Notes: a model not told the origin generated them from the sequence alone. 64,000 bases of DNA from Virgisporangium aliadipatigenens (GCF_016863615.1 NZ_BOPF01000039.1:32846-96845); one strand, 5' to 3'. Positions 17,860 to 26,088 are shown, numbered from the stretch's first letter. Program-made: numbers and translations.

Positions 17860-18919
17860 CGGAGCGCGCAGCCCGGTAGAAGTCGCGCCAGCCGTCCCGT
17901 TCCCGCACCACGGTTTCGAGGTACTCCTGCCAGACGACGGCGTCGGAGACGGGGTCCTTGACGACGGCCCCGACGATGCCGGCCGCCACGTCGCCGGCCC
18001 GCAGCACCCCGTCGCCGAAATGCGTGGCCAGCACGACGCCGTTGACCAGCACCGAGATGGCCTCGGCGGTGGACATGGTGCCGCTGGGCGACTTGAGCCG
18101 GGTCCGGCCGTCCTCGGTCACTCCCGCGCGCAGCTCCCGGAACACGGTCACCACCCGCCGGATCTCCTCGTACGCCGGCGGCAGGTCGGGCAGTTCGAGC
18201 GCCCGCCCGAGGTCGGCGACGCGGCGCGACACGATGTCGATCTCCTGCTCGGCGTCGGCGGGAACGGGCAGCACCACGGTGTTGAACCGCCGCCGCAGCG
18301 CGCTGGAGAGTTCGTTGACGCCGCGGTCCCGGTCGTTGGCGGTGGCGATGACGTTGAACCCCTTGCGCGCGGCCACTTCCTGCCCCAGTTCCGGGATGGG
18401 CAGCACCTTCTCCGACAGCACGGTGATCAGCGAGTCCTGAACGTCCGACGGGATGCGGGTCAGCTCCTCCACGCGCGCGATGCCACCGCCGGCCATCGCC
18501 TTCATGACGGGACTGTCCACGAGTGCCGCCCGGGTGGGCCCCTCGGCCAGCAGGCGGGCGTAGTTCCAGCCGTAGCGGATGGCCTCCTCGGGCGTGCCGG
18601 CCGTCCCCTGCACCATCAGCGTCGAGTCGCCGCTGATGGCCGCCGCGAGATGTTCGCTCACCCAGGTCTTGGCCGTCCCGGGCACCCCGAGCAGCAGCAG
18701 CGCGCGGTCGGTGGCGAGCGTGGCGACGGCGACCTCCATGAGCCGGCGCGGCCCGATGTACTTGGGCGTGATGACGTCGCCGTCACCCAGCAGGTACGTC
18801 ACGACGGCCTGCGGCGACAGCTTCCAGCCGGGCGGCTTCGGCCGGTCGTCGCCGGCGGCCAGCAGGGCCAGCTCGGTCGCGTACTCGGCCTCGGCGTGCC
18901 GGCGTACCACGTCAGTCAC
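17852..18919 (-). CDS. MoxR-family AAA+ ATPase
   Basis: 355 residues. Walker A is GVPGTAKT (78-85). The Walker B region reads IARVEELTRIP, with Glu in place of the usual Asp-Glu pair's first residue. Sensor 1 is VIATANDRDRGV and the arginine finger region is SSALRRRFNTVV, followed by a C-terminal lid. MoxR proteins are chaperone-like ATPases that work with VWA proteins; the VWA partner is encoded two genes downstream. The start overlaps the DUF5691 stop (18912-18919). Confidence 0.92.
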   Translation of the reverse strand: MTDVVRRHAEAEYATELALLAAGDDRPKPPGWKLSPQAVVTYLLGDGDVITPKYIGPRRLMEVAVATLATDRALLLLGVPGTAKTWVSEHLAAAISGDSTLMVQGTAGTPEEAIRYGWNYARLLAEGPTRAALVDSPVMKAMAGGGIARVEELTRIPSDVQDSLITVLSEKVLPIPELGQEVAARKGFNVIATANDRDRGVNELSSALRRRFNTVVLPVPADAEQEIDIVSRRVADLGRALELPDLPPAYEEIRRVVTVFRELRAGVTEDGRTRLKSPSGTMSTAEAISVLVNGVVLATHFGDGVLRAGDVAAGIVGAVVKDPVSDAVVWQEYLETVVRERDGWRDFYRAARSGE

Positions 18920-20420
18920 GGGTTAGCTCCTCGTTCATCCGGTAGCGGAACCGCAGGACGTCGGTCAGATGGTCGACGGCCGACAGGCGCGGGTCGTCGG
19001 GACGGTGCCCGGCGAGCGTGTCCCGCAACGCACCCAGGCCGTCCACTGTGGACACCGGCAGCCGCGTGCCGGCGAGCGCGGTGAGGCCGGCGAGCCGCCA
19101 CGCGGAGGCGCCGCCGCGGATCAGCACGCCGAGCGCGTCGACCGCCGCCTCGGCCAGCGGCCGCGGCCACGGGCGGGGGCACAGTTCCAGCAGGCGTTCG
19201 ACGCCGGCCGCGGTCGCCCGGCCGGGGTCGCGGCGCAGCACGGCGGCCGCCCGTTCGGCGCGCAGGTCGACCGGCAGCACCTCGTACAGCGCCTCGAGCA
19301 GGAGCCGGTCGTCGGGCCGCTGCGAGGTCGACGGTTCGCTCCAGAGGCGGTCGACCATGACGGCGGCCCACTCGCTGTTGTCCTGGCCGGCGGCCGCCCG
19401 CCCGAGCCCGCGCCGCAGCACGCCGGTCCACTCGTCGTCGATCGCCTTGTCCAGCAACGTTTCCGGCCGTCCCCAGGTGCCGAGCGGCGTGCGCGCCAGC
19501 ACCTCCTCGAGCCACCACGCGCGCTGTCCGGTGCCGGCCGGGGCCCGCGCCGTCACGCCGTCGCGCTGCATCGACCGGTCGCACTGCGCCGGTGGCCGCA
19601 CGTCGACCCGCGCGCCGTCGACCCGCACGCAGCCGCGCGCCCGCACGGCCATCCGCAGGGCGTAGGCGCTGTCCGGCAGTCGCGCCAAGAGATCGAGGGC
19701 GACCACCCTTACCTCTCGTCGCGGGTCGTCGAGCGCGCGTTCGAGGATGTCCTCGTCCACTCTGGACAGTCCTATGTGGAACGTCTTCAGCAGCGCCGCG
19801 CGGTCCTCCGCCGTCTCGCTGTCCCACGTGGTGGTGAGCTGCATGCGCGCCAGGTGCGGATCGCGGCGCCGCACCGCGCTGAGGTGACCCACCCGCCGGC
19901 CGATCGGTGCGAGGTCCCAGCCCTTGACGATTTCCCGCTCGTCGGTCTCGCCCAGCAGGTAGCGCCACTCGTCCCGCTGAACGGCGAGCCAGCGGGCGCG
20001 TTCGCCGCCGGCCTTCGCGAGCGCGGGGCGCAGCTGCCGGTGCCGGCGACCCAGGTCGAGCAACTCGGGCAGCAGTTCACCGGGTGCGCGCCGGCCGGCG
20101 CCGAGCCACTCGTCGACGAGTTCGAGGCGGGTCTCGGCATTGCGCGCGGCACCGGCCACCCGCACGGGATCGAGCAGCCCCGCGAGCCGAACGGCGGCCG
20201 CCCGCGGCGCGGCCGGCACGGTCTCCTCCGGCGCCGCCTCCGGCAGCGCGACGCCGGCCTCGGCCCGCACACCCGCCCGCATCCGCAGCCCCTGCGCGGC
20301 GGCGGCGTCGAGCAGGGCGCCCGGGCCGCCCGGGACCGGCCGCCGGTCGGTGCCCACCAGGGCGGCGGAGACGACATCAGTCCACTGCGGTCCCTGCAGG
20401 CTGCGGTCCTCGCTGCTCAC
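18912..20420 (-). CDS. DUF5691 family protein
   Basis: 502 residues from GTG in a GTGA overlap with the SWIM gene stop (20417-20420). It begins TDVVSAALVGTDRRPVPGG, a motif typical of DUF5691, and continues as Leu/Ala/Arg-rich helical repeats that look HEAT-like (DILERALDDPRREVRVVALD). No catalytic motif is visible. A scaffold or substrate-binding role within the operon is plausible but not shown. Confidence 0.85.
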   Translation of the reverse strand: MSSEDRSLQGPQWTDVVSAALVGTDRRPVPGGPGALLDAAAAQGLRMRAGVRAEAGVALPEAAPEETVPAAPRAAAVRLAGLLDPVRVAGAARNAETRLELVDEWLGAGRRAPGELLPELLDLGRRHRQLRPALAKAGGERARWLAVQRDEWRYLLGETDEREIVKGWDLAPIGRRVGHLSAVRRRDPHLARMQLTTTWDSETAEDRAALLKTFHIGLSRVDEDILERALDDPRREVRVVALDLLARLPDSAYALRMAVRARGCVRVDGARVDVRPPAQCDRSMQRDGVTARAPAGTGQRAWWLEEVLARTPLGTWGRPETLLDKAIDDEWTGVLRRGLGRAAAGQDNSEWAAVMVDRLWSEPSTSQRPDDRLLLEALYEVLPVDLRAERAAAVLRRDPGRATAAGVERLLELCPRPWPRPLAEAAVDALGVLIRGGASAWRLAGLTALAGTRLPVSTVDGLGALRDTLAGHRPDDPRLSAVDHLTDVLRFRYRMNEELTRD

Positions 20421-21682
20421 AGTACGACCACCCGCCCCTCGACCCAGGCGGTGAGCACCCGCACGCCAGAAAGGCCGTACTCGCCGAAGACCCGGCACGG
20501 CCTGCCCCCGGCGGCGGCCACCAGGTCCCACGGCTCCCCGAGCAGCGGCAGCGCGTCACCGGCGGCGTCGATCAGGTGGGTGCGGGTGGGCACCACGCCG
20601 TCGAGCAGCACCGGCCACCGGTCGGTCCACGGATCGCCCGCGAGCGCGGTGGCCCACTCGTCCAATGCTTGCTGGATGCCGACGCCTTCCGGCTTGCCGC
20701 CGGTCTGCTCCCCGCGCGTTTTCACCAGCGCCCGCAGCGGCGCGGCACCCGGATAGAAGCACAGCTCGCCGGGAAAGGCGGTGCCCGGCACGAAGTCCCC
20801 CACGAGCGGCTGTCCCGGCCCGGCGAAGCTCATCACCAGCGCGGGCCGCCCGGTGGCGTTCCCCCGAAGCCACGCCCGGCGGGTGCTCAACTGCTCGTCG
20901 ATCTCGTCCCGCACGCCCAGCACGGCCCAGGTGTCGGCGACCGGCGCGGTGGCGAGCACGTCCTCCGTCCGGACCTGGATGCCGACCCGCGCGGCGACCG
21001 TGGCGGCAAGCTCCGCCGGCAACTCCGCACGCCGCAGGAACCCGCGCACGAGCAGCCGCAGCAGCCCCAGCTCGGTCACCAGCCGCTCCGGCACCCCCGA
21101 CACCGCCGCCGCGGCGAGGCGCCGCACCATGGCCGCCGCGCCCGGCGCCTTCGCGTCGACGAGCCGCGCCGCCTGCAGGTCGAACGGCTCGTACCCGGCC
21201 GTGGCCAGCCCGGCGACGCCGGCGCGCACCTGGTCGGTGAGCCACCGGTCGAGCTCGGCCAGCCCGGCCTCCACCTGCTCGGCCCGCTTCGCGACGGTCT
21301 TCGGGTTGACGGTCCGCGGCGCCGCGGTGGAACGGCGTGCCGCCCGCGCGGCCCGCGCCGCCATCCAGGCGTCCGCCCACTGCGGCGGCAGGTCGGGCTT
21401 GACCCGCGCGTCGGACCAGCGCAGCAGCAGGCCGACCGCGTGCTTGCACGGCACCTTCCGGCTCGGGCAGGTGCATCTGAACGCGGGACCGCTCAGGTCG
21501 ACGACGATCTGGTAGGTGCCGCGGCCCCGGCATCGCCCCCACACCGCGTCGGCCTCGTCCCACCCCTCGTCCGACCACCCGGAGTCACCGGCGAGCGACT
21601 GTGCGGCGCGGCCGGCCGACGCGTCGGGGGCCAGCGCGAGCACCTGCTCCGGGCTCCATCGGGGCACCTCGACCTCGGCCAT
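20417..21682 (-). CDS. SWIM zinc finger protein, first gene of the five-gene operon
   Basis: 421 residues. The SWIM motif CxCx6CxH is at C70, C72, C79 and H81 (CTCPSRKVPCKH), embedded in a strand-rich N terminus (GTYQIVVDLSGPAFR). The remainder is helical, followed by a strand-rich C-terminal region (FFPG-like turn at ELCFYPGAAPLRAL and WVEGRVVVL at the end). SWIM fingers bind nucleic acid or protein. As the promoter-proximal gene it may provide target recognition for the MoxR/VWA machine. DUF5691 follows with a 4-bp overlap. Confidence 0.88.
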   Translation of the reverse strand: MAEVEVPRWSPEQVLALAPDASAGRAAQSLAGDSGWSDEGWDEADAVWGRCRGRGTYQIVVDLSGPAFRCTCPSRKVPCKHAVGLLLRWSDARVKPDLPPQWADAWMAARAARAARRSTAAPRTVNPKTVAKRAEQVEAGLAELDRWLTDQVRAGVAGLATAGYEPFDLQAARLVDAKAPGAAAMVRRLAAAAVSGVPERLVTELGLLRLLVRGFLRRAELPAELAATVAARVGIQVRTEDVLATAPVADTWAVLGVRDEIDEQLSTRRAWLRGNATGRPALVMSFAGPGQPLVGDFVPGTAFPGELCFYPGAAPLRALVKTRGEQTGGKPEGVGIQQALDEWATALAGDPWTDRWPVLLDGVVPTRTHLIDAAGDALPLLGEPWDLVAAAGGRPCRVFGEYGLSGVRVLTAWVEGRVVVL

Positions 21683-21690
21683 CGCATCAG

Positions 21691-21696
21691 AGCGTA
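21691..21696 (-). promoter_or_regulatory. -10-like TACGCT of the SWIM-MoxR-VWA operon
   Basis: TACGCT on the minus strand ends eight bases before the ATG of the SWIM gene. It would give a leaderless or near-leaderless transcript covering all five genes. No clear -35. Confidence 0.4.
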
Positions 21697-21769
21697 GTCA
21701 GTGGGTCCGACGTTTTCGGAAACGGCCATACCTTGCGTAAACGCCGCACTACCGGGGTAGAACGCTTCC

Positions 21770-22483
21770 ATGGCGCTCATTCGTACAGCGGCCCGGACCC
21801 TGCTCGGCGCACTCTTCGTCACCAGTGGCGTCCAGGCCTTACGCAACCCCGACAGGTTCGTGACCCGAGCCAAGCCGGTCACGGATCGCATGTCCACCGC
21901 ACTGGAGGCGGCGAGCCTGCCCACCGACACCGAGACGCTCGTCAAGGCGAACGGCGCGATCCAGGTTGCCGGCGGCGCGCTGCTGCTGACCGGTATCGCG
22001 ACCCGTCCCGCCGCGGCGGCGCTCGCCGGTTCGCTGGTCCCCTCGACCGTGGCCGCGCACCCGTTCTGGGCCGAGTCCGACCCCGAACGCCGCGCCGACC
22101 AGCAGGTCCAGTTCGCCAAGAACATGGGTCTGCTCGGTGGGCTGCTCTTCGCGACGATGGACCGGGGCGGCAAGCCCTCCCTCGCGTGGCGCACCAAGCA
22201 CGCCGCGAAGGCCGCCAAGCGCGAGGCCAAACTGGCCGGCGTCACGACGGCTCTCGCCGGTGCGTCGACGGCGCAGAAGGCCGGCAACGCGGTGCGTCGC
22301 GCCGGCGGTGCGGTCTCCTGGACCGCGGGCAACGCCGCCGGACGGGCCACCGGTGCCGCGAAGCGTGCCGGCGACGCCGCGAGCCACGCGGGCCGTTCGG
22401 TGAAGCGCAGCGCGAAGACCGCACGCCGCGAGGCGCGGATCGCGGTGCGTGCCGCCCGCCTCGGCCGCAACCTCCCGTTCTGA
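21770..22483 (+). CDS. DoxX-like membrane protein with a long basic alanine-rich tail
   Basis: 237 residues. The first ~130 form a four-helix DoxX domain (RTLLGALFVTSGVQAL, IQVAGGALLLTGIATRP, ALAGSLVPSTVAAHPFW, GLLGGLLFATMDRGG). The last ~100 are Ala/Lys/Arg-rich with repeated AGxAxxRAxGAxKRAG-like units and no aromatic core, resembling a histone-tail-like or amphipathic polymer-binding extension. The family is linked to redox/membrane stress proteins, but no partner is obvious here. Divergent from the SWIM operon with an 87-base gap. Confidence 0.8.
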   Translation: MALIRTAARTLLGALFVTSGVQALRNPDRFVTRAKPVTDRMSTALEAASLPTDTETLVKANGAIQVAGGALLLTGIATRPAAAALAGSLVPSTVAAHPFWAESDPERRADQQVQFAKNMGLLGGLLFATMDRGGKPSLAWRTKHAAKAAKREAKLAGVTTALAGASTAQKAGNAVRRAGGAVSWTAGNAAGRATGAAKRAGDAASHAGRSVKRSAKTARREARIAVRAARLGRNLPF

Positions 22484-22491
22484 CCGTTGAC

Positions 22492-22515
22492 GCGTGAACT
22501 TCGTGAAGTTCGCGC
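22492..22515 (+). promoter_or_regulatory. Palindrome upstream of the second HTH/TPR regulator
   Basis: GCGTGAACTT-CGTG-AAGTTCGCGC: ten-base arms with one mismatch, 55 bases before the regulator start and nine bases after the DoxX stop. A candidate operator for autoregulation; it could also form a weak RNA hairpin. Confidence 0.35.
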
Positions 22516-22569
22516 ACACCGGGTTCGACCGGCCGGACCGGCGGCCGCCGCTCGGCTACGGTGCGGAGG

Positions 22570-24048
22570 ATGTCGACCACGGCCGGTCCGGCGGACAGGG
22601 CGGCTCCCCTTGCGGAGCTGCTGCGCCGTGCCGAATGGAGTCCCCGACAGCTCGTCGCAGCGATCAACCGCAGCCTCTCGCAGAACGGTCGCGAGAGGTT
22701 GCGGCTTGATCCGACCGCGGCGTACCCGTGGATCCGGCGCGGCTACCGGCCACGTCCACCCATCCCGGCCATCGCCGCCGGTGTCCTGTCGGCACGTCTC
22801 GGCTGCCCGATCACCGAGGCGGATCTCTGGCCGGCCCACCGCGATCGGGGACTGCCAGCGCGTGGAGCCGCCGAGAAGCTGGACGGCGACGTTCTCACCG
22901 CACTGGACGACCTCGTCGTCCTCGCGGCCGCTCCGGCAGCTCCCATCGTGGAGGCCTCCGGCCGGGACCTGTTGACCGCCGTCCGTGACCGGTCCACCGC
23001 CGGAAGCCCGATCCCCTCGCCCCGGGCCGGTCGCGAACATGTCGGCGCCGAACAGGTCGACCTGATCAGCGCCCACGTCACGGCCCTGCGCCGGCTGGAC
23101 GACCGGCACGGCGGCGGCGTGCTGAGCATCCGCTACATCACCGGCGAACTCCGCAACGTCCGCGACCTCGTCGCGGCGGCCAACCACACCGCCGGGACCG
23201 CCCGGCGGCTCACGGGCGTCCTGGCCGACCTGGCTCAACTTCTGGGTTGGCTGCACTTCGACGCCAGCAACTTCGGCGCGGCGGAGCGCTACCTGCTGTT
23301 AAGTACGGCCGTAAGTCGCGCAGCGGGGGCTACCGACCGTGCTGCGAACGCCATCGGCATGCTGGCGTACGTGTCGGCTTCCCGGGGCCACGGCAGGGCG
23401 GCGGTCGGGCTGGCGGAGACGGCGCTCGGCGAGGGAAGCGGCGACCCGGTACTCCGCGCGCGGCTGCTCGGCCGGGTGGCGACCGCTGCTGCGGCGAGCG
23501 GCGACCTGGAGCTGTTCCTGAGGCGTGCTGATCAGGCGGTCGAAGTGCTGAGCGGCGACGACCGGTCCGGTGCGCCGTTTCTCTACTACCTGAATCCGGC
23601 ACAGCTCGCGGCCGAGCGCGGACAGGCACTTGTCGGACTGGCCGCGCACCTCCCCGACCCCCGGTCGGATCTGCTCAGCGAAGCGGTCGACCTCCTGCGC
23701 GACGCCGTCCGTGATCAGCTGGCACCGGACGCACACGGCGCGATCTACCCGCGTTCAGCGCTTTTGCACACGTCGTTTCTCGGACGTGCGCTGCTGCTGT
23801 CGGACGCACCCGCTCAGGCGGTCGATTCGCTCCGGGTGGGGCTCGGACTGCTCGACGGTGTGCGATCACCTCGCAGCCGGGGTCATCTCCGTGCCCTCCG
23901 CCCGATGCTGGTGGAACGCGCGCGATCGTCGTCGGTGATCGGAGATTTCCTGCCCGAGTTCGACAGGGCACTATCGCACCATGACGGGGAGCCCGGTCGT
24001 GATCGAGATGCGCCGATCCAACCATCCGGACGCGGTCCGGCTGCTTGA
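22570..24048 (+). CDS. Helix-turn-helix/TPR regulator
   Basis: 492 residues from the ATG at 22570; a GTG at 22561 is the alternative, and neither has a well-spaced ribosome site. The N-terminal ~90 residues (RRAEWSPRQLVAAINRSLS...PWIRRGYRPRP) form an XRE-like domain with an extended wing, and the rest is TPR-like helical repeats (FGAAERYLLLSTAVSRAAGA, DRAANAIGMLAYVSASRG). The same overall architecture as the regulator at 5.9 kb, and likewise near a copy of the small orphan family. The last 68 bases overlap the acetyltransferase gene. Confidence 0.75.
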   Translation: MSTTAGPADRAAPLAELLRRAEWSPRQLVAAINRSLSQNGRERLRLDPTAAYPWIRRGYRPRPPIPAIAAGVLSARLGCPITEADLWPAHRDRGLPARGAAEKLDGDVLTALDDLVVLAAAPAAPIVEASGRDLLTAVRDRSTAGSPIPSPRAGREHVGAEQVDLISAHVTALRRLDDRHGGGVLSIRYITGELRNVRDLVAAANHTAGTARRLTGVLADLAQLLGWLHFDASNFGAAERYLLLSTAVSRAAGATDRAANAIGMLAYVSASRGHGRAAVGLAETALGEGSGDPVLRARLLGRVATAAAASGDLELFLRRADQAVEVLSGDDRSGAPFLYYLNPAQLAAERGQALVGLAAHLPDPRSDLLSEAVDLLRDAVRDQLAPDAHGAIYPRSALLHTSFLGRALLLSDAPAQAVDSLRVGLGLLDGVRSPRSRGHLRALRPMLVERARSSSVIGDFLPEFDRALSHHDGEPGRDRDAPIQPSGRGPAA

Positions 24049-24448
24049 GGCGTTTCTCCGCGATCAGGTCGAACGGTACGGCTATGCGGATCCGGTGGAC
24101 CTCGACCCGGCGGACTTCACCCCGCCCGGCGGAGCCTTCGTCGTCGCCTACCTGGACGGTGCGCCGGTCAGCTGCGGCGGCTACCGCCGGCACGGCGCCG
24201 GCATCGTGGAGATCAAGAAGACGTACACCGTCCCTGAAGCCAGAGGACACGGGGTCGGGCGCCGGGTTCTGTCCCGGCTGGAGGAGCTGGCCGTCGATGC
24301 CGGCGCGCGGCAGGCTGTCCTGGAGACGGGGATCCGTAACGACGCCGCAGTGGCGATGTTCCGGAGCCTCGGCTATCGGCCGATCGACGGGTATGTGCCG
24401 GGGCGGGACCCTGACATCAATCGTGCCTTCGCCAAGCGGCTGACCTGA
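23981..24448 (+). CDS. GNAT-family N-acetyltransferase
   Basis: 155 residues. The acetyl-CoA pyrophosphate-binding signature is in YTVPEARGHGVGRRVL, followed by the helix LSRLEELAVDAGARQAVLE and the C-terminal motif NDAAVAMFRSLGYRPI. The annotated ATG gives a 68-base overlap with the upstream regulator; in-frame GTG 23999 or ATG 24008 would shorten this but still keep the domain. The acceptor substrate is unknown. Confidence 0.85.
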   Translation: MTGSPVVIEMRRSNHPDAVRLLEAFLRDQVERYGYADPVDLDPADFTPPGGAFVVAYLDGAPVSCGGYRRHGAGIVEIKKTYTVPEARGHGVGRRVLSRLEELAVDAGARQAVLETGIRNDAAVAMFRSLGYRPIDGYVPGRDPDINRAFAKRLT

Positions 24449-24515
24449 CCAGGTTCACGTTGTTCACGGTCGCGCCCGGTTCCACCGTCGGGACGGTGGT
24501 GGTCGACTGGGTGTC

Positions 24516-25037
24516 GTGAAGAGACCCGCGATTTCGGTGGCAGGCGCCGCTGAGGTGCTCGCGCACGCCCTGCGTGGAGTCGCGACCGCCTACGACAAAC
24601 GCGACGCCGTTCTGGCGTGGCGGCTCGACGCCCGAACGGTCCTGATGCTCGCCTCGTGGATCGAGGACGCACGACGGGTAGAGCGGCAGGGCATCATCGC
24701 CGACGTCCGGCAGGAGATCACCGCCGTGACGGCGGAGTTCGCGGAGATGACGGACGAGGAACGCGGCGAGCCCGGCTGGGAGGTGAGCTACCGCAGCGGC
24801 ATGCTGCGCGGCCTCCTCGTCGTGATGCAGGGGCCCCACCAGCGACTGACCGTGCCGGCCTCGGCTCTGCGGCTCGGGGACGTGCTGCTCGGACTGCGGG
24901 AACACTCCGGCGAAACGGTGATCCGTCTGGGATCGGATCGGGAGCGGCGGGTGGTCGCCCGGACCGCGTCCACGGTGCACACGTTCTCGCCGGAGCGGCG
25001 ACTCCAGGTGATCCGCCCGGGCGTCCGACCGAGTTGA
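24516..25037 (+). CDS. Orphan protein, longer paralogue of the gene at 5.5 kb
   Basis: 173 residues from a GTG with only a weak ribosome site. Residues 1-110 match the small protein encoded at 5477-5812 (KRP-IS-AGAAEVLAHA-R, YDKRDAVLAWR, LASW-EDARR-ER, YRSGM), while the last ~60 form a strand-rich extension (RLGDVLLGLREHSGETVIRL, ARTASTVHTFSPERR) absent there. No known domain. It follows an HTH/TPR regulator and an acetyltransferase and precedes a PIN toxin-antitoxin-like pair. Confidence 0.7.
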   Translation: MKRPAISVAGAAEVLAHALRGVATAYDKRDAVLAWRLDARTVLMLASWIEDARRVERQGIIADVRQEITAVTAEFAEMTDEERGEPGWEVSYRSGMLRGLLVVMQGPHQRLTVPASALRLGDVLLGLREHSGETVIRLGSDRERRVVARTASTVHTFSPERRLQVIRPGVRPS

Positions 25038-25115
25038 GCCCATTTACCGGTCATCACCGGCGCCCGACGCGACCGTACGACAAAGTGAGAGTCGAACACC
25101 CGTCCACTCAGCGGG

Positions 25116-25121
25116 TACCTT
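25116..25121 (+). promoter_or_regulatory. -10-like TACCTT of the antitoxin-PIN pair
   Basis: TACCTT ends six bases before the antitoxin ATG, consistent with a leaderless transcript; there is no ribosome site in front of the ATG. Confidence 0.4.
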
Positions 25122-25127
25122 GGCAGC

Positions 25128-25304
25128 ATGACCCACAACGCCGAAAGCCCCGCTGCGGACACCGTGGACGAGCGCGGCGTCGTCATCACCGCCGAAGGCC
25201 GGGCCCGCGTCCGTCGTCAGCTCGCCGAGCTTGACGCCCACTGGACTCCAGAGGAACGCGACCGGGCCCGCACCGAGTTCCTCGCCCGTTTCGACGCCGC
25301 GTGA
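25128..25304 (+). CDS. Small putative antitoxin upstream of a PIN-domain protein
   Basis: 58 residues (MTHNAESPAADTVDERG start). The N terminus is acidic, followed by a basic strand-helix segment (GVVITAEGRARVRRQLAEL) and a helical C terminus rich in Arg and Asp. The stop overlaps the PIN gene start in a GTGA (25301-25304), the translational coupling usual for type II antitoxin-toxin pairs. It does not look like a standard VapB ribbon-helix-helix or AbrB protein, so the antitoxin role rests on position and size. Confidence 0.65.
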   Translation: MTHNAESPAADTVDERGVVITAEGRARVRRQLAELDAHWTPEERDRARTEFLARFDAA

Positions 25305-25681
25305 CCTGGCGGGTCATTCTCGACGCCTCAGCGATCGGCGCGTTCGCGAACGCCTCCATCCATGTCGGCGAGGTGCTGGCCGAGATCGCCGACGAACCCG
25401 GTGCGACCGTCGGCCTGCCGGTCGAGGCGCTCACGATCGCCTACGCGGCCGGTTCGGAGACGGGTCGGCTCGACCTGCTGGTGAAGCGCCCGAACGTCGA
25501 CGTGATCCCGGCCGCTGACGTCGACGAGTGGCGTCGGATCGCAAACGCCATGCGGCTCCTCGGCTCGTACGACAGGGCCGTCGCGGCACTGCTTGTCATC
25601 GACGGTGCGGCGCAGTACGTGGTGACGTGTGATCCGCAGGCGTACGGCGGCTTGCCGACCCTTCAGGTGTGGCGCGACTAG
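25301..25681 (+). CDS. PIN-domain (VapC-like) putative toxin RNase
   Basis: 126 residues from GTG. The four acidic PIN residues are in place: D8 (ILDASAI), E42 (PVEALTIAYA), D91 (GSYDRAVAALL) and D111 (VVTCDPQAYG). PIN toxins cut RNA in a Mg-dependent way and are held inactive by a co-encoded antitoxin, here the 58-residue product in front. The 3' end overlaps that of moaE by four bases (convergent genes). Confidence 0.75.
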   Translation: MTWRVILDASAIGAFANASIHVGEVLAEIADEPGATVGLPVEALTIAYAAGSETGRLDLLVKRPNVDVIPAADVDEWRRIANAMRLLGSYDRAVAALLVIDGAAQYVVTCDPQAYGGLPTLQVWRD

Positions 25682-26088
25682 GCGGAGTTGACCCACTCGT
25701 CGGTGCCGTCGGCGAAGACCTGCCGCTTCCACACCGGGATCCGCTCCTTCACCTCGTCCACCAGCCGCGCGCACGCCGCGAACGCGTCCGCGCGATGGGC
25801 CGTCGAGACGGCCGCCACCAGCGCCACGTCACCGATTTTGAGCGGGCCGACCCGGTGCGACACCGCCACCGCGTAGACCTCGGGCGCCGCGGCGATCTCC
25901 TCGGCCACGGCCACCAGCACGTCGCGGGCGCTCGGATGTGCCTCGTACTCGAGTTCGTGGACGCCGCGGCCGCCGTCGTGGTCGCGTACCACCCCCTGGA
26001 ACGTCACCACCGCCCCGGCGCCCGGATGGGCCACCGCGGCCTCGTGTGCCGCCACGTCGAGCGGCTGCGTCGTGACCTCACGGATCAT
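25678..26088 (-). CDS. moaE: Molybdopterin synthase catalytic subunit MoaE
   Basis: 136 residues, starting in an ATGA overlap with the moeA stop. VVTFQGVVRDHDGGR and ELEYEAHPSA are typical, SHRVGPLKIGD and HRADAFAAC line the active site, and KERIPVWKRQ holds the conserved lysines. MoaE transfers sulfur from MoaD (encoded at 3.9 kb) to precursor Z to make molybdopterin. Confidence 0.96.
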   Translation of the reverse strand: MIREVTTQPLDVAAHEAAVAHPGAGAVVTFQGVVRDHDGGRGVHELEYEAHPSARDVLVAVAEEIAAAPEVYAVAVSHRVGPLKIGDVALVAAVSTAHRADAFAACARLVDEVKERIPVWKRQVFADGTDEWVNSA

